Assembly: GCA_947646735.1 (NCBI GenBank)
Contig: CANTFK010000580.1
Coordinates: 248,001 to 312,000 of the forward strand
Reading direction: 5' to 3'
DNA: 64,000 bases
From: Peronospora farinosa
Taxonomy: Eukaryota; Oomycota; Peronosporomycetes; Peronosporales; Peronosporaceae
Shown: positions 55,301-64,000 of the stretch, piece after piece
Layout: every line of letters starts with the position of its first letter
How positions within the stretch are numbered: position 1 is the first letter of the stretch
Made by a program: the position numbers and the translations under genes
The notes under the pieces: generated by a model
The model's input: only the letters and a program-made list of their open reading frames with translations
Databases searched by the model: none
Told to the model about the DNA's origin: nothing

Positions 55301-56145
55301 AGCTTAGCGGAAAGAACTCGATCCTGCGCGAGCCATTGCCCCTAGTGAGTGATGCTCCAACGATCATTATCGGTGCCGATGTCGAACACCCTCGCTCTGG
55401 CATAGGCTCACGACCGTCCATTGCTTCCGTTGTTGCTTCGCTGGATCGCTACTCGGCGAAGTATGTTGCTCGTGTAGCTGCGCAGAAGGCTTCTAGCGAT
55501 ATTCAGCTACTGCCACACATGTTGCGCGACCTCTTTTTGGCGTACTACCAGAGCACTAGCCGAAAGCCAGAGCATGTCATCTATTACCGCGACGGTGTCA
55601 GCGAAGGCCAGTGCTATGATATCTTGCAAGTGGAAATGCGCGCGCTTCGAAAGGCGTTTAAGATGATCTCTGAGGACTACAACCCGCCGATTACGTTCAT
55701 CATTGTGAACAAACGCCACCATATGCGGGCCTTCCCGGTGAATCAGCGCGAAGCCGATCGGAAGGGCAATGTGATCCCCGGAACGGTGATTGACACTGGA
55801 ATTGTCGATTCGCACCGCTTTGACTTCTTCTTGTACGGTCACAGTGGCATTCAAGGCACGAGTGTTCCCTGTCACTACACTGTTTTGCACGACGAGAACA
55901 AAATGTCAGCAGAGGACGTGCAACGTCTGACGTACCATCTTGGGTACACATTTGCGCGCTGCACCCGGTCGGTGTCTTTCGCCACGCCTGCTTACTACGC
56001 ACATTTGGCTGCTGCTCGTGCGCGCTTCTTCCTCAATGAAGGTTCCGATGGCGCGTCCACCGTGGGTTCGTTCAACTCGAGTTCGTCCAACTTTGACTTC
56101 GTCGAGCTGCACAATGACCTCAAGAACTGCATGTTTTTCATTTAG
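52384..56145 (+). CDS. Argonaute protein with long RGG-rich N-terminus
   Basis: 1253 residues, single exon, from ATG 52384. Residues 5-310 are Gly/Tyr/Arg/Ser repeats with many RGG and RGY motifs, likely a disordered RNA-binding or arginine-methylated tail. Then follow the N domain, linker 1 (GRNFFS at 588), PAZ (about 630-760), MID and PIWI. MID keeps the 5'-phosphate pocket Y932, K936, Q948, K969. PIWI has D999 (GADVEHP), D1070 ([10 protein letters not shown]) and H1207 (AYYAHLAA), so guide-directed RNA cleavage is conceivable. The glutamate finger expected in the [20 protein letters not shown] region is Ser-Asp instead of Glu. It ends NCMFFI, close to the MYFA-type Argonaute end. It acts in small-RNA silencing, which oomycetes possess. 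Confidence 0.93.
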   Translation: MSYSESGGGHSDQRGYSSRGSASGRGYDDPNRVGSGGGYSQRGGYGGDQRRGSDSRSGGDYSRSASGYEDYNRGGGGYGVSSSGGSRGYAGSRGDYGYNTGSYASGGYDDRGGYGGGSTGHGSYGGGSSSYDSRGGYGASSAGGYDQSRSGYGDRTGYGGGSSHGSGVYDDRSRGYSSGTGGGYDDRSRGSSRDDRGYVRGAGGDRPSYGGRDDRGYGGREERGYGASSAGGRDDRGYGGGGDRAGGDRRGGDHSYGRRDERGASGDRRGSGRGGDRGYGGGGRGGGRSGGGGGRSGGRGECGPGVGTVVGSGYEAVGEPLADPRLVEEWSGRAEAREVSADDPDLQQEFLICRRPGLAKGGKSMQLQVNFFAVSVDSAPAEIFKYHVDVERSPDVATDSKYGPSGDASVDQKNETMDDGEIKETEKNEKKDTDVKDMEMNDVPALPKREQRPERPLPRSLVRNVINAALRQYEVDFGGIRVVHDGMSAMYAPAMLSWEAHCKTFVDVNPDGPSPTPPPPPPPAAGEAPRRPFRGPRTFVVKMKLAETISTSTLTDYYSNPDVNVMPVLQALDVAARHLGAQRLIAVGRNFFSMKKPFPLKGGKELCWGYHQAIRVADRKLLMNVDQAATVFYAPKELMEIVLPVLNARSANDVRSLQDRDGKNLARALRKIEIVPTHRKDRKRAIFGISALPANETMVEIKGESMSVADYFGKRYNVNLRYPHLPLVNVGSKRPGKENWLPIELCEVAPGQRCANINELDTAEIIRQTSQPPRARQERIVDQVRQAGFENDPYLAAFGIKVEQRLETTDARVMDPPDVQYANVSERPSGGQWNLRDKRFVEGATMRNWGVVVTAKIGERDVQGFVRNLLDMAGKSGLNIEDSDPHMIHMDQHRGAQVEELMKMCFQAMKERNKGPPQLIMVIKQDRSIGSYGDIKRMSDTVLGIPSQCIVSQNVRSAKPQYCANVCLKINMKLSGKNSILREPLPLVSDAPTIIIGADVEHPRSGIGSRPSIASVVASLDRYSAKYVARVAAQKASSDIQLLPHMLRDLFLAYYQSTSRKPEHVIYYRDGVSEGQCYDILQVEMRALRKAFKMISEDYNPPITFIIVNKRHHMRAFPVNQREADRKGNVIPGTVIDTGIVDSHRFDFFLYGHSGIQGTSVPCHYTVLHDENKMSAEDVQRLTYHLGYTFARCTRSVSFATPAYYAHLAAARARFFLNEGSDGASTVGSFNSSSSNFDFVELHNDLKNCMFFI

Positions 56146-56584
56146 TTACAACTGGAAGATGAGTGTTTGTGCTTGAAAGGCTGAAGAAAGGATGCTGAAT
56201 AGGACGAACACGTACGAGTCGACATTTGCATTGGAATCCACCATGGTGGCACTGATTTTGACGCAAAGGAAGGTGCTAATGGAGGAGGAAGAAAATCACG
56301 AAACCTATAACGATTGAATGAATACATGATGAGAAAACAAGACGTGCATCCTCTTGAAGTACCACTTGGTTCTCTATAAATCATTTGAAAGGATGTGTTG
56401 GATGGATCTCGTAAGCCCCCAATCGTGGTAGATGAGATAGCATGCAACTGATTGCATGAATCATAATGAAAGATTCCTGAGGTCTTCTATTGAAATGAGA
56501 TCTCTTGACATCACATGCTCTTCATTATTGTACGTTCCAAGTTAGACAGAAGACGTTAAGAAAAAATACATTGAGGTCGTACGA
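56146..56584. other. spacer between Argonaute and GH1
   Basis: No coding sequence recognised; 3' UTR and promoter. Confidence 0.5.
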
Positions 56585-58324
56585 ATGCATCAACTTTTTC
56601 ATCTTGTTGGAGGGACAGCAGCTCTAGTGTTTGCAATGTTGAATGCTGGTACTGCGGCCGACTCGTATTGTTTCGCGGATGATTTTCTCTTTGGATCGGC
56701 TACTGCTGCGTATCAAGTCGAAGGTGCTGTAAAAGAAGGGGGACGTACACCGAGTATCTGGGACCAGTTCTGTCGTGAACGACCAGGTATCAAGTGTGCA
56801 AATGTGGCCGACGACTTTTATCATCGCTACAAGGACGATATCCAGCTGATGGTGGAGATGGGACTCCAGAGCTTTCGATTCTCCATTTCGTGGTCACGGG
56901 CAATGAGGTGGGACCCCGCTATTCGTGGCATGCGCCCGAATCCAGAGGGTATCACGTTCTACCATTCGTTGATTGATGAACTCAACGCAAACAACATTGC
57001 GCCAATTCTGACGCTGTACCACTGGGACTTGCCCCTGGAGCTACATACTGAATTGTCACCTCAAGGATGGCTCAACCCGGATCTTGTCCAGCATTTTGCA
57101 GAGTTTGCGATGCTCATCTTCCACGAGTACGGCAGCAAGGTGAACCTCTGGACGACATTTAACGAACCGCTCACATTCACGACAACCGGTTACGCTGGTG
57201 GAAGCATGGCTCCAGGCTTTACTGGTTCACCGACTCAAGTGTACGAGGCCACGCACAATGTGCTGCTTTCTCATGCGAAAGCAGTTCAGCAATTTCGCAA
57301 ACTGAAGAGTACTCATGTTATTAACGACAAGGCTCGGATTGCCATTGTACTCAATGCTGACTACGCGTATCCATTGGATGCAAAGAACCCTGCTGATGTG
57401 GAAGCTGCATCACGTAAGATGCAATTCGACATTGGCTGGTTCCTCTCACCAATTGTTAATGGGGACTATCCGTCGGTCATGCGTGAAGTTGTGGGTGATC
57501 GCCTTCCCAGTTTCTCGTCTGAGGAGTCTGAGCTGTTGAAGGGCTCCTACGACCTATTCATGCTCAATCACTATTCGACTCAAGCTGCTACCGACTGTGA
57601 CTCTAGTGCGTCAAAAACTAGCTGCAACACGTTAGCAGTCGGATGGGAACGTGATCGCGGCGTCGATATCTCTCAGACCGTGCCAGGTACCAGACAACGT
57701 ACCAAGAAAGCACAACAAGATTCGCACTGTGCTTTGTTTACCGCTTACCCACCAGGATATCTCGCAACCATCAAGTGGCTGCATCAGCACGACAAGGCTG
57801 CCGACATTCTGCTCACCGAGAATGGATGGTGCGGAGACGACGAGATCGACAACCCAGACCAACTATGGTACTTCAAGGCGTATCTGAATCAAGTGCACAA
57901 GGCCATCACTGAAGAACATATCCCTGTCATCGGCTACACGGCTTGGTCGTTCCTGGATAACTACGAGTGGGGCTCGTACGAGTCACGTTTCGGTCTGTAC
58001 TATGTCAACTATACGTCCGAATCTGGGTCTCCCGACTTCTACGAGCCGACGCCGTCTGACCTCGCTCGTATTCCTCGTCCGTCAGCCAAGTGGTTCAAGA
58101 AGGTGGCGACAACAAAGTGTTTGAGCGTGGACGAAGCTTCAACAACGCCCATAAATGGCAGACACAGTCACCATGTGTGGCGTTGGCTATTTGGCATGGT
58201 TGCGATCGCGGCAGTTGGTTTTGTTGCATTGGTTGTGCTGGTGTTCTTCGTAGGACGCCGCATCTGGCGCAACTACCGTGGTAACGAGAATGGTGCAGCA
58301 ACTGAACGAACCCCGTTTCTCTAA
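56585..58324 (+). CDS. glycoside hydrolase family 1 beta-glucosidase, membrane anchored
   Basis: 579 residues. A signal peptide (about 1-25, LVGGTAALVFAMLNAGTA) leads into the GH1 signature FLFGSATAAYQVEGA. The acid/base Glu is E194 in TFNEP and the nucleophile is E412 in LTENG; both are intact. The aglycone region (YTAWSFLDNYEW) is also conserved. The enzyme would cleave beta-glucosides by a retaining mechanism outside the cell. Near the end one strong hydrophobic segment (about 538-563, LFGMVAIAAVGFVALVVLVF) followed by RRIWRN indicates a type I membrane anchor with a short cytosolic tail, which is unusual for GH1 enzymes of bacteria and plants. Substrates may be cell-wall oligosaccharides or plant glucosides. 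Confidence 0.92.
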   Translation: MHQLFHLVGGTAALVFAMLNAGTAADSYCFADDFLFGSATAAYQVEGAVKEGGRTPSIWDQFCRERPGIKCANVADDFYHRYKDDIQLMVEMGLQSFRFSISWSRAMRWDPAIRGMRPNPEGITFYHSLIDELNANNIAPILTLYHWDLPLELHTELSPQGWLNPDLVQHFAEFAMLIFHEYGSKVNLWTTFNEPLTFTTTGYAGGSMAPGFTGSPTQVYEATHNVLLSHAKAVQQFRKLKSTHVINDKARIAIVLNADYAYPLDAKNPADVEAASRKMQFDIGWFLSPIVNGDYPSVMREVVGDRLPSFSSEESELLKGSYDLFMLNHYSTQAATDCDSSASKTSCNTLAVGWERDRGVDISQTVPGTRQRTKKAQQDSHCALFTAYPPGYLATIKWLHQHDKAADILLTENGWCGDDEIDNPDQLWYFKAYLNQVHKAITEEHIPVIGYTAWSFLDNYEWGSYESRFGLYYVNYTSESGSPDFYEPTPSDLARIPRPSAKWFKKVATTKCLSVDEASTTPINGRHSHHVWRWLFGMVAIAAVGFVALVVLVFFVGRRIWRNYRGNENGAATERTPFL

Positions 58325-58814
58325 GTTGGTCCTTACATGACATCAAGTGCAATTTCTTGAACGGCGTAAGCGTGCCACCACTCGTGCTTCGCTACAAACA
58401 AAGCTACCCGTAATGAACGTACCCATTTCTTCTTGCATTTGCGTTCTGGTATCTAACGACAACATTGGCTTTGAATGTCTCGCTTGACTTGAGCTGTTCT
58501 GCTCAAGCCGCCACGTCAAAGTTGAAGAATTACAGACTTCTATCATCGCACGAGCCTTTAGGCAGAACCGATATCAGCTGTGAAACAAGTAAACCAATCT
58601 CAAGTAACCTTGTGCAAGATAGCAGGGTAGTCACTCGTGATGATCGGCTAGAATCCCCACACGCGAAATCTGACGGCGACCATGCTTGCCTAGTCGAAAG
58701 TGCATGGAACGAGTTTGGCGCAAGCCGGACATCTACGACGCCAATTGCTGCAATACACCCGGGATCACGTGCACTCATCGACGACTTCTGCTTATGTTCC
58801 AAGTTTTTAAGTTA
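58325..58814. other. spacer downstream of GH1
   Basis: Overlapping frames on both strands have no recognisable domain. No feature supported. Confidence 0.4.
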
Positions 58815-59293
58815 GATATAAACGACGTAGCTGTAGCTTGACGGGGCATTCAAAAAAGTCTTGTCCCGGCTCAGTGATGAAGACGCCATGAAATGCCGCT
58901 ATGATGTTGCCGTCCTGAGGCAGGACTCGTAATTGCAAGCCGTCACGAAAAAGATCTGAGCAGCGGCGACATTGACGAATCAACGTTATTAATAGGATCG
59001 GTGCCCGTTCTCAGGAGTGAGTCGGGCGACTTTGACCGACTTGTCGGAATTGTACACGTGACACATGATGCTCTTTAGTACAGGAATTTCAATCCGTACA
59101 TTGTAGCTTCAATGGACCACGTCTGATTGCAAAAGTGTCGGCAGTAGATTTCCATGTTTCCGGTTGCAGACTTAGTAGCAGCGGATGCGTGTTTGACGGG
59201 GTCCCAGTGGGCGTTGCAGTTGCACTCTGCTGTGTCCTTGCAGAAGATGTCGAATACTTCGAGAAAAAACGTCCTCAGCGTCGCCCGGCCCAC
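58815..59293 (-). CDS. possible unrecognised multi-exon gene
   Basis: Two minus-strand stretches look coding but lie in different frames. The first (about 59310-59075) encodes TLRTFFLEVFDIFCKDTAEC, then NCNAHWDPVKHASAAT and EIYCRHFCNQTWSIEA, with regularly spaced Cys and His. The second (about 58990-58815) encodes CRRCSDLFRDGLQLRVLPQD, then NIIAAFHGVFITEPGQDFF and a stop. Possible acceptors are GCGTAG near 59307 and CTGCTCAG near 58958. I could not find a consistent set of junctions or an ATG, so it may be a gene with short introns or a pseudogene. No family recognised. Confidence 0.3.
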
Positions 59294-59514
59294 GTTTCGG
59301 CGCTACGCTGTTTGTTTTGTTTGCTGGTGTGGCGTCAGCATGGAACAGTTGCAATGATGACAAGATCCGTGTACATACCGGTTGACAAAACGCAAAGGGG
59401 ACGGACCATGAAGCTGACCGTTTTCTGATACCATTTCCCATCTCAGCAAGCTGTCAATTCCACGCCGCATGACTCTCATTTTCGAATCTAGCGCGTAACA
59501 TTAGCATCGACGTC

Positions 59515-60327
59515 ATGAATCAACACGCAAGACCACCACAAATGCTTGTAGACAGCGTAAATCCTGGAAATGTCCGACAGGTAGTAGTACTCCCGTGTTC
59601 GGTGCCGTACTGCGAGCGCTCATTCAGCAACAGCTTCTCGCTGGACGAGCACCTCAAAAAGCACGCGGGCGGGAAGCGCCACATCTGCCCGATACGTACA
59701 TGCGGCCGTCGTTTTAGTACTGAGGGCAACCTCTCGCGCCATAAGCGCCTGCACGGCCCCATCATATCGCTCAAATGTCCTGTTGTCGGCTGCATCTGCA
59801 CATTCCGGAGCGAGAACAAGCTATCCAAGCACATGAAGTTTCATTTGGGCAGCCCCGTACACGTGTGTCAGTCGCCCACGTGTGGTAGGACCTTCAGCAC
59901 CACTGGCAACTTGAACCGACACATGAAGACGCACCACCCGGAGCTGAATATAAGGAATACCATGCCTATGACCGTCACTGCCGTGCCGCCGCTACAGAGA
60001 GCCCATGACAGCCCTATCGGCTCGGATGAGTTGCTGCCATCCACATGGAGTTTGTCGACTTTCAATAGAGCTCCGTCCAGTCCGACATCCAGTTGTTCTT
60101 CGTGTGCTTTACCAATGATGTCATCGACGTCAAGCCTGAGGCCGCCAAACATCACGTTCGACTCGAAGCAGTTTGACGCTCTCGTGTCAGTTTTGGACGA
60201 GCAGTTGAAAGTCGAGCACCTAAAACCAAACGTCATAAAAAGTGACGATCATTTGGTGGAGCAGTTGGCAATGACACGACCGAGTGTGCTCGATGACATG
60301 ATTCGCTTTCACATGGATCACCTGTAG
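59515..60327 (+). CDS. C2H2 zinc finger protein, four fingers
   Basis: 270 residues, single exon. Four TFIIIA-like C2H2 fingers follow each other between about residues 25 and 145. Their cores are CSVPYCERSFSNSFSLDEHL, CPIRTCGRRFSTEGNLSRH, CPVVGCICTFRSENKLSKH and CQSPTCGRTFSTTGNLNRH. Linkers are of the short HAGGKRHI type. The C-terminal half is Ser/Thr/Pro-rich (SPTSSCSSCALPMMSSTSS) and may be an activation or docking region. A sequence-specific DNA-binding transcription factor in the nucleus is inferred; targets are unknown. No introns are needed. Confidence 0.85.
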   Translation: MNQHARPPQMLVDSVNPGNVRQVVVLPCSVPYCERSFSNSFSLDEHLKKHAGGKRHICPIRTCGRRFSTEGNLSRHKRLHGPIISLKCPVVGCICTFRSENKLSKHMKFHLGSPVHVCQSPTCGRTFSTTGNLNRHMKTHHPELNIRNTMPMTVTAVPPLQRAHDSPIGSDELLPSTWSLSTFNRAPSSPTSSCSSCALPMMSSTSSLRPPNITFDSKQFDALVSVLDEQLKVEHLKPNVIKSDDHLVEQLAMTRPSVLDDMIRFHMDHL

Positions 60328-60715
60328 ATGTAGCCATCGGCATGTACTTGTTGGTGTACGTTTACTTTTATGTACTAACTTATAACTGATATGGACATTT
60401 CATCTGATTAACAAACATTCTTATTGCTGGCCGTCTCATTGTCCTGTCTGTTATATCGGTAACCCATGTCAGTCAGGCTGACTACATGCACTCTGATTAC
60501 AATGATGCGTATCATCATCATCAGCGACATGTTACCAAATACCGGTATCATCGATTAACCGGTAGGCAGCTGATCAAATTGCACCACACCAACATTACAT
60601 AATCGGAATGTCGCTTGAAGAATCCCCTCTTGTAATACAGACAATACTTCCTACCACCTCGACTTTAGATCTCATAGTAAAATCCCCTCTGAACCCCCCA
60701 AGAAGCATCGTAGAT

Positions 60716-61588
60716 ATGAGTACACCTGTTGTAAACCTCAACTTTTTACGTGCTGGTAGCCGTGGTGCTTCTGTAAACTACGGTGGTGCAATGCCCAATA
60801 TGCACATGAATGCTGTAGATGATCTATGTGAGCACGCAAGCGCTTCGACTGCCCTATCCGCTGGCTTTATGCTCCCGCCCGTAGCAGATCCAGCTGCTTA
60901 CTCACGTGAACACTTTAAGGTCAAGTATACCGAAGATAATGAGCAATCCCTGCAATTTGCAAAGGGGACCACAACCCTAGCTTTCATCTACGACGGTGGT
61001 ATTATCGTGGCTGTTGATTCACGTTCGACCATGGGCCCCTTTATTGCGTCACAACAAGTCAAGAAGGTGAACCCCATTAATGATTATATCTTGGCTACAT
61101 TAGCTGGTGGAGCTGCTGATTGTCAGTTTTGGCAACGTAATCTGGCTGTGCAATGTCGTATGTATGAACTACGTAATCGTCATCGCATCTCGGTCCGTGC
61201 AGCTTCGAAGCTCATTGCCAATACGTGCAACTATTACAAGCGTTATGGCATGTCATTGGGTATGATGATGATGGGTTATGACAATGGGAAACCTGTACTG
61301 TACTATGTGGACGATGAAGGCTCTCGGATTCCAGCCAGTAAGGTTGCACCCAAATTCAGCGTCGGCTCGGGCTCGACGTACGCCTATGGTGTGCTGGACA
61401 CGAATTGGCGGTGGGATTTGACGGATGATGAGGCTGTGGAACTCGGGAAACGAGCCATTTACCATGCGACGCACCGTGATGCGTACAGTGGTGGATTTTG
61501 TAACGTGTTTATTTTCAAGCCTGAAGGATTCAAACACGTCGTGCACCAGGACGTCAAGGAAATGCACGACTACACGCGCGACAATTAA
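60716..61588 (+). CDS. 20S proteasome subunit beta type-5
   Basis: This is the chymotrypsin-like catalytic subunit of the 20S proteasome core. The mature enzyme starts after autocleavage in FAKG/TTTLAF. The nucleophile Thr1, Asp17 (AVDSR) and Lys33 (QQVKK) are all in place, followed by beta5 signatures LAGGAADCQFWQR, FSVGSGSTYAYGVLD and RDAYSGG. I chose ATG 60716, which gives a propeptide of 84 residues, close to known beta5 propeptides. An in-frame ATG at 60608 would add 36 residues (120-residue propeptide). There is a short insertion (RIPASKVAPK) before FSVGSGS. Length of the mature part is about 206 residues, as usual. Confidence 0.92.
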   Translation: MSTPVVNLNFLRAGSRGASVNYGGAMPNMHMNAVDDLCEHASASTALSAGFMLPPVADPAAYSREHFKVKYTEDNEQSLQFAKGTTTLAFIYDGGIIVAVDSRSTMGPFIASQQVKKVNPINDYILATLAGGAADCQFWQRNLAVQCRMYELRNRHRISVRAASKLIANTCNYYKRYGMSLGMMMMGYDNGKPVLYYVDDEGSRIPASKVAPKFSVGSGSTYAYGVLDTNWRWDLTDDEAVELGKRAIYHATHRDAYSGGFCNVFIFKPEGFKHVVHQDVKEMHDYTRDN

Positions 61589-61850
61589 GTGAAGAAGGAG
61601 AGGTAGTGACGTGACTGTTGCTTGACGTCTAGGAAGCAGAGGAGAAGATCAGCCTTCAGGAACAAACTACTCGGTTAATACACAGCGATGCGCGCAAGTT
61701 TCAAAGGTGAAGTGGCTGGTCGACTGATTGCCAAACCATTCGCTTCGTGTCCTTCCTACTTGACGCTGCAACGTTCGTTATCCTTACAATTACGTACACA
61801 AAACACTGATACTCATGCTTTGTCCGTTTACTCGATTTACAGCTCGATCA

Positions 61851-64000
61851 TCACCACCGCAAGTCTACGAGCAACATTCCCACAAAGCCTGCGCCATCCG
61901 CTACAGGTGTAAACTGATAACCCTCGGCAGCCAGAAAACGCTCAACTGCCGGCAGTAGACGCGCATTGCCGTGAGGGCCCTTCGAATGATGCCCTGAGCC
62001 TGTAACCACGTAAATTTCATCCACGCCTTCGTCTGCGAGCTTTGGCAACATTTGTATGAGAAACTCGACAGCTTCAGCGACGTGCAGTCCGTGTAGATCC
62101 ATCATTCGGTCCATGTACAGTTGGTTGGGCGGATTACGCGACTCAAAAATATCGGACGCTGCTAGAAAGTGGAAGTGTTTCATCTTGGCGTTGTATTCGT
62201 GCCCTTGTTTTGACAGTTCTTTAGCCAGCGCTTTGTTGCCACTGCAAATACAAGCACACATAATTAGCGAGGTGAGTGTCAGCATCCTCTAGTAGTTCCC
62301 AATAGCATTTCATACTTTCGATATGCCTGAGTAGCACCCATGAAACACTTATTGCGCGCGCAAGCCATTTCATAGGCCTGCTCACGCAGCTCCAGATACT
62401 GCGTCGCCACCGCCTGACCCGTGGAAACCCACTCAGTACTGCTCCCTGCTTTGTGATATAGCGTGCGATACGCAGGAGGTGGCGGTGGCATTCGTCGCGA
62501 CAGGCCCGTTCCATATCTACCATTACTGGAAGAAGAATACTTAAGCGCTGCAGATGTTGGCTGTAGTGCTACAGCGCGAGCGAAATTCATGGTGAGATTC
62601 GCTACTACATCATCCGTCGACGGATACGTGTTAGTAGTAACTTCTGTCGGCGAAGTATTATCCCTTCCGTACAGTACTGGCGGTGAAGTAAAAGACACTT
62701 TTGAGGCGCTCTGAAGTGACGGGAACATGTCCTCGGCTTGGATATCCAGAGGCGCGCCGTTCTGACCCATTTCGTCTTCGCTGTCGTAATCACGCTGGCC
62801 GAGCATGTTATCGTCCATCGAGTAGTATTCACAGAAATCGTGTGCGAAAACGCAATGCTGCGCTTGCAAGCACGTACCACGCAGCCAGAAGCGGCACGTG
62901 ATCTTGTTCGTATCGTGCAGAAACTACAGCCACAGGCAAGCCAACGTGAGCCAACAAGAGGAGGCAGAAGCTTGTGAGCAACCACTACGCCACTTCTGTC
63001 TCCTAAAGAGCCCAAGTCTTATCTCGCAAATGACAGACGCACCATGCAGTCTGCGCGACGACACTCGCCCTGCAAGTAGTGGCGGCACACTTGGCCGGGA
63101 CCAACCGACTCGCGCTCGATCGTCGCCTTCAGCACGGCATGTGCCCTATCGACATCCAGTCCTAGAAGCCGCAGGAGGTCGCACAGTCGGTTCGGATCGA
63201 TGTCCGGGAACTTGAGTTGCAAATGGTTCACCAACTGCCCAACACCACCAGAACACAACATACTTAGCACTCCCTGTCCTCCTACTTGACCTACCGCACA
63301 AAACAACCATTGACCAGGAGCACAGCTTTTTGATCCTAACAAACTAAAAGTGGCGCCCATGGTCCCCAGTCAAAGCCAGTCCACTCTACCTCGTAGGCCA
63401 CGGACCAGAAGAAGCTGTCTTCGTTCTGCATCACCGCCCCGTCCTCTTTTTCTTCACTTTGCTCATCTTCTCCAGAATTCACCTTCTCGTCCTTTTCTCC
63501 ATAACCCTCATTGTTGTGCAAATGAATTTTCAAAGGACGAGGAGATAAAGCTGACTGCGCTTCTTCACGAAACCCAATCTCTGGACTCGCCGTCGGGTGG
63601 AAATCCGCCACAATCGGTGACAGAAACTTCCGAGGTACAAAAGTAGGAGCCGAAGCTTTCAGCTCTTCCTCGTACTCCAGTATCCGATTGATATCGTCCT
63701 CAATCTGCTTGTCCTCATTGCTCTGTATCGCTAACGCCATTGCCGCGTTCGTAAGCTCCGTCGGGTTGTCTGCAAGCTTGACAAGCTCATCTACAAACTC
63801 CTGTGCACGCTCCTTATACATAACCCCACCAAAAGTACGATTAGAGACAACAACTGTGTCCAATTAAAGCGGTCGAAACGAACAAACCTCGTCTTCCGGG
63901 GCGAGCCAGCCCATAAGCACCTGATGGATGTTGAACTTGGCGTCCTCCACGTTGTCATCATCACCACCATGAGACGGCAACATACCCACAATATAAGGTG
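61851..64000 (-). CDS. PAM2-CUE-CCCH-Smr protein, CID7-like (5' end outside window)
   Basis: Readable minus-strand exons are 64000-63889, 63854 to about 63400, about 63340-63043, 62923-62316 and 62241-61851; the junction near 63340-63410 is unresolved. In order they give an N-terminal part, a PAM2-like motif (LKASAPTFVP), a CUE-like helical region (LVNHLQLKFPDIDPNRLCDLL), and two CCCH fingers. Finger 1 is CRHYLQGECRRADCMFLH, built across an intron; finger 2 is CRFWLRGTCLQAQHCVFAH. Then come DUF1771 (YLELREQAYEMA... AYRNGNKALAKELSKQGHEY) and a C-terminal Smr domain (DLHGLHVAEAVEFL; VTGSGHHSKGPHGNARL). PAM2 binds poly(A)-binding protein and Smr domains can act as RNA nucleases, so a role in mRNA fate is inferred. 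Arabidopsis CID5-7 share PAM2, CUE and Smr parts. Confidence 0.8.

Noticed and set aside
61688..61912. 74-residue plus-strand ORF after the proteasome gene
   Set aside because: Mostly 3' UTR and antisense to the end of the Smr-coding exon; no recognisable motif.
1..64000. RxLR, Crinkler or other secreted effector genes
   Set aside because: I looked for signal peptides followed by RxLR/dEER or LxLFLAK motifs in the short frames and found none that was convincing.

Overview
The window is nuclear DNA of an oomycete, most likely a Phytophthora or downy-mildew relative. This is inferred from intron-poor, closely packed genes with 50-80 bp GT-AG introns, an ankyrin-FYVE protein, an RGG-tailed Argonaute, and many Copia and Gypsy LTR retrotransposons. 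Standard genetic code fits every gene.

It splits into two compartments. Positions 1-36,400 are mostly repeats, with only two host genes: a TOM1/THH1-like membrane protein (20879-22261) and a PP2A catalytic subunit (23697-24656). The repeats form a readable nest. A Copia relic (D, minus; RT-RNase H left of 5708, gag at 8940-10175) was entered by a Gypsy element whose 599-bp LTR starts at 5709. The Gypsy gag was then split by a 1.4-kb segment carrying a GC-rich minisatellite. Copia A (10612-15133, plus) sits inside the left LTR of Copia B (minus, body to 20283). Copia C (26247-31530, plus) has two 398-bp LTRs. Also present are a solo LTR with a perfect 5-bp TSD (25254-25711), a Gypsy integrase/chromodomain fragment (32570-34599), a second solo LTR (35810-36406), and a third copy of that LTR family (1509-2403) interrupted by a tRNA-derived SINE with an 18-bp TSD. 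All element polyproteins are broken by stops and frameshifts.

Positions 36,900-64,000 are gene-dense and free of recognisable elements. Genes in order: an unrecognised acidic nuclear-type protein (-); a short doubtful ORF (-); a small mitochondrial-type membrane protein (-), head to head with succinate dehydrogenase subunit C (+); a C9orf85-family zinc protein (+); a six-helix membrane protein (+); a large HPS3-like trafficking protein (-); a C2-like protein (+); an ankyrin-FYVE protein (+); an ERD2/KDEL-receptor-like protein (-); Argonaute (+); a GH1 beta-glucosidase with a C-terminal membrane anchor (+); a four-finger C2H2 protein (+); proteasome beta5 (+); and a PAM2-CUE-CCCH-Smr protein (-) that runs off the right edge.

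The genes do not form one pathway; they are housekeeping and trafficking genes (respiration, proteolysis, ER retrieval, endosomes, phosphatase, RNA silencing). I saw no gene cluster that looks like a new system. The strongest unusual points are: an Argonaute whose PIWI glutamate finger is not visible; a half-tRNA-iMet-type primer site that contains the gag start codon in two Copia families; a 39-step hairpin at 2611-2698; and a SINE insertion whose empty site is preserved in a paralogous LTR in the same window.
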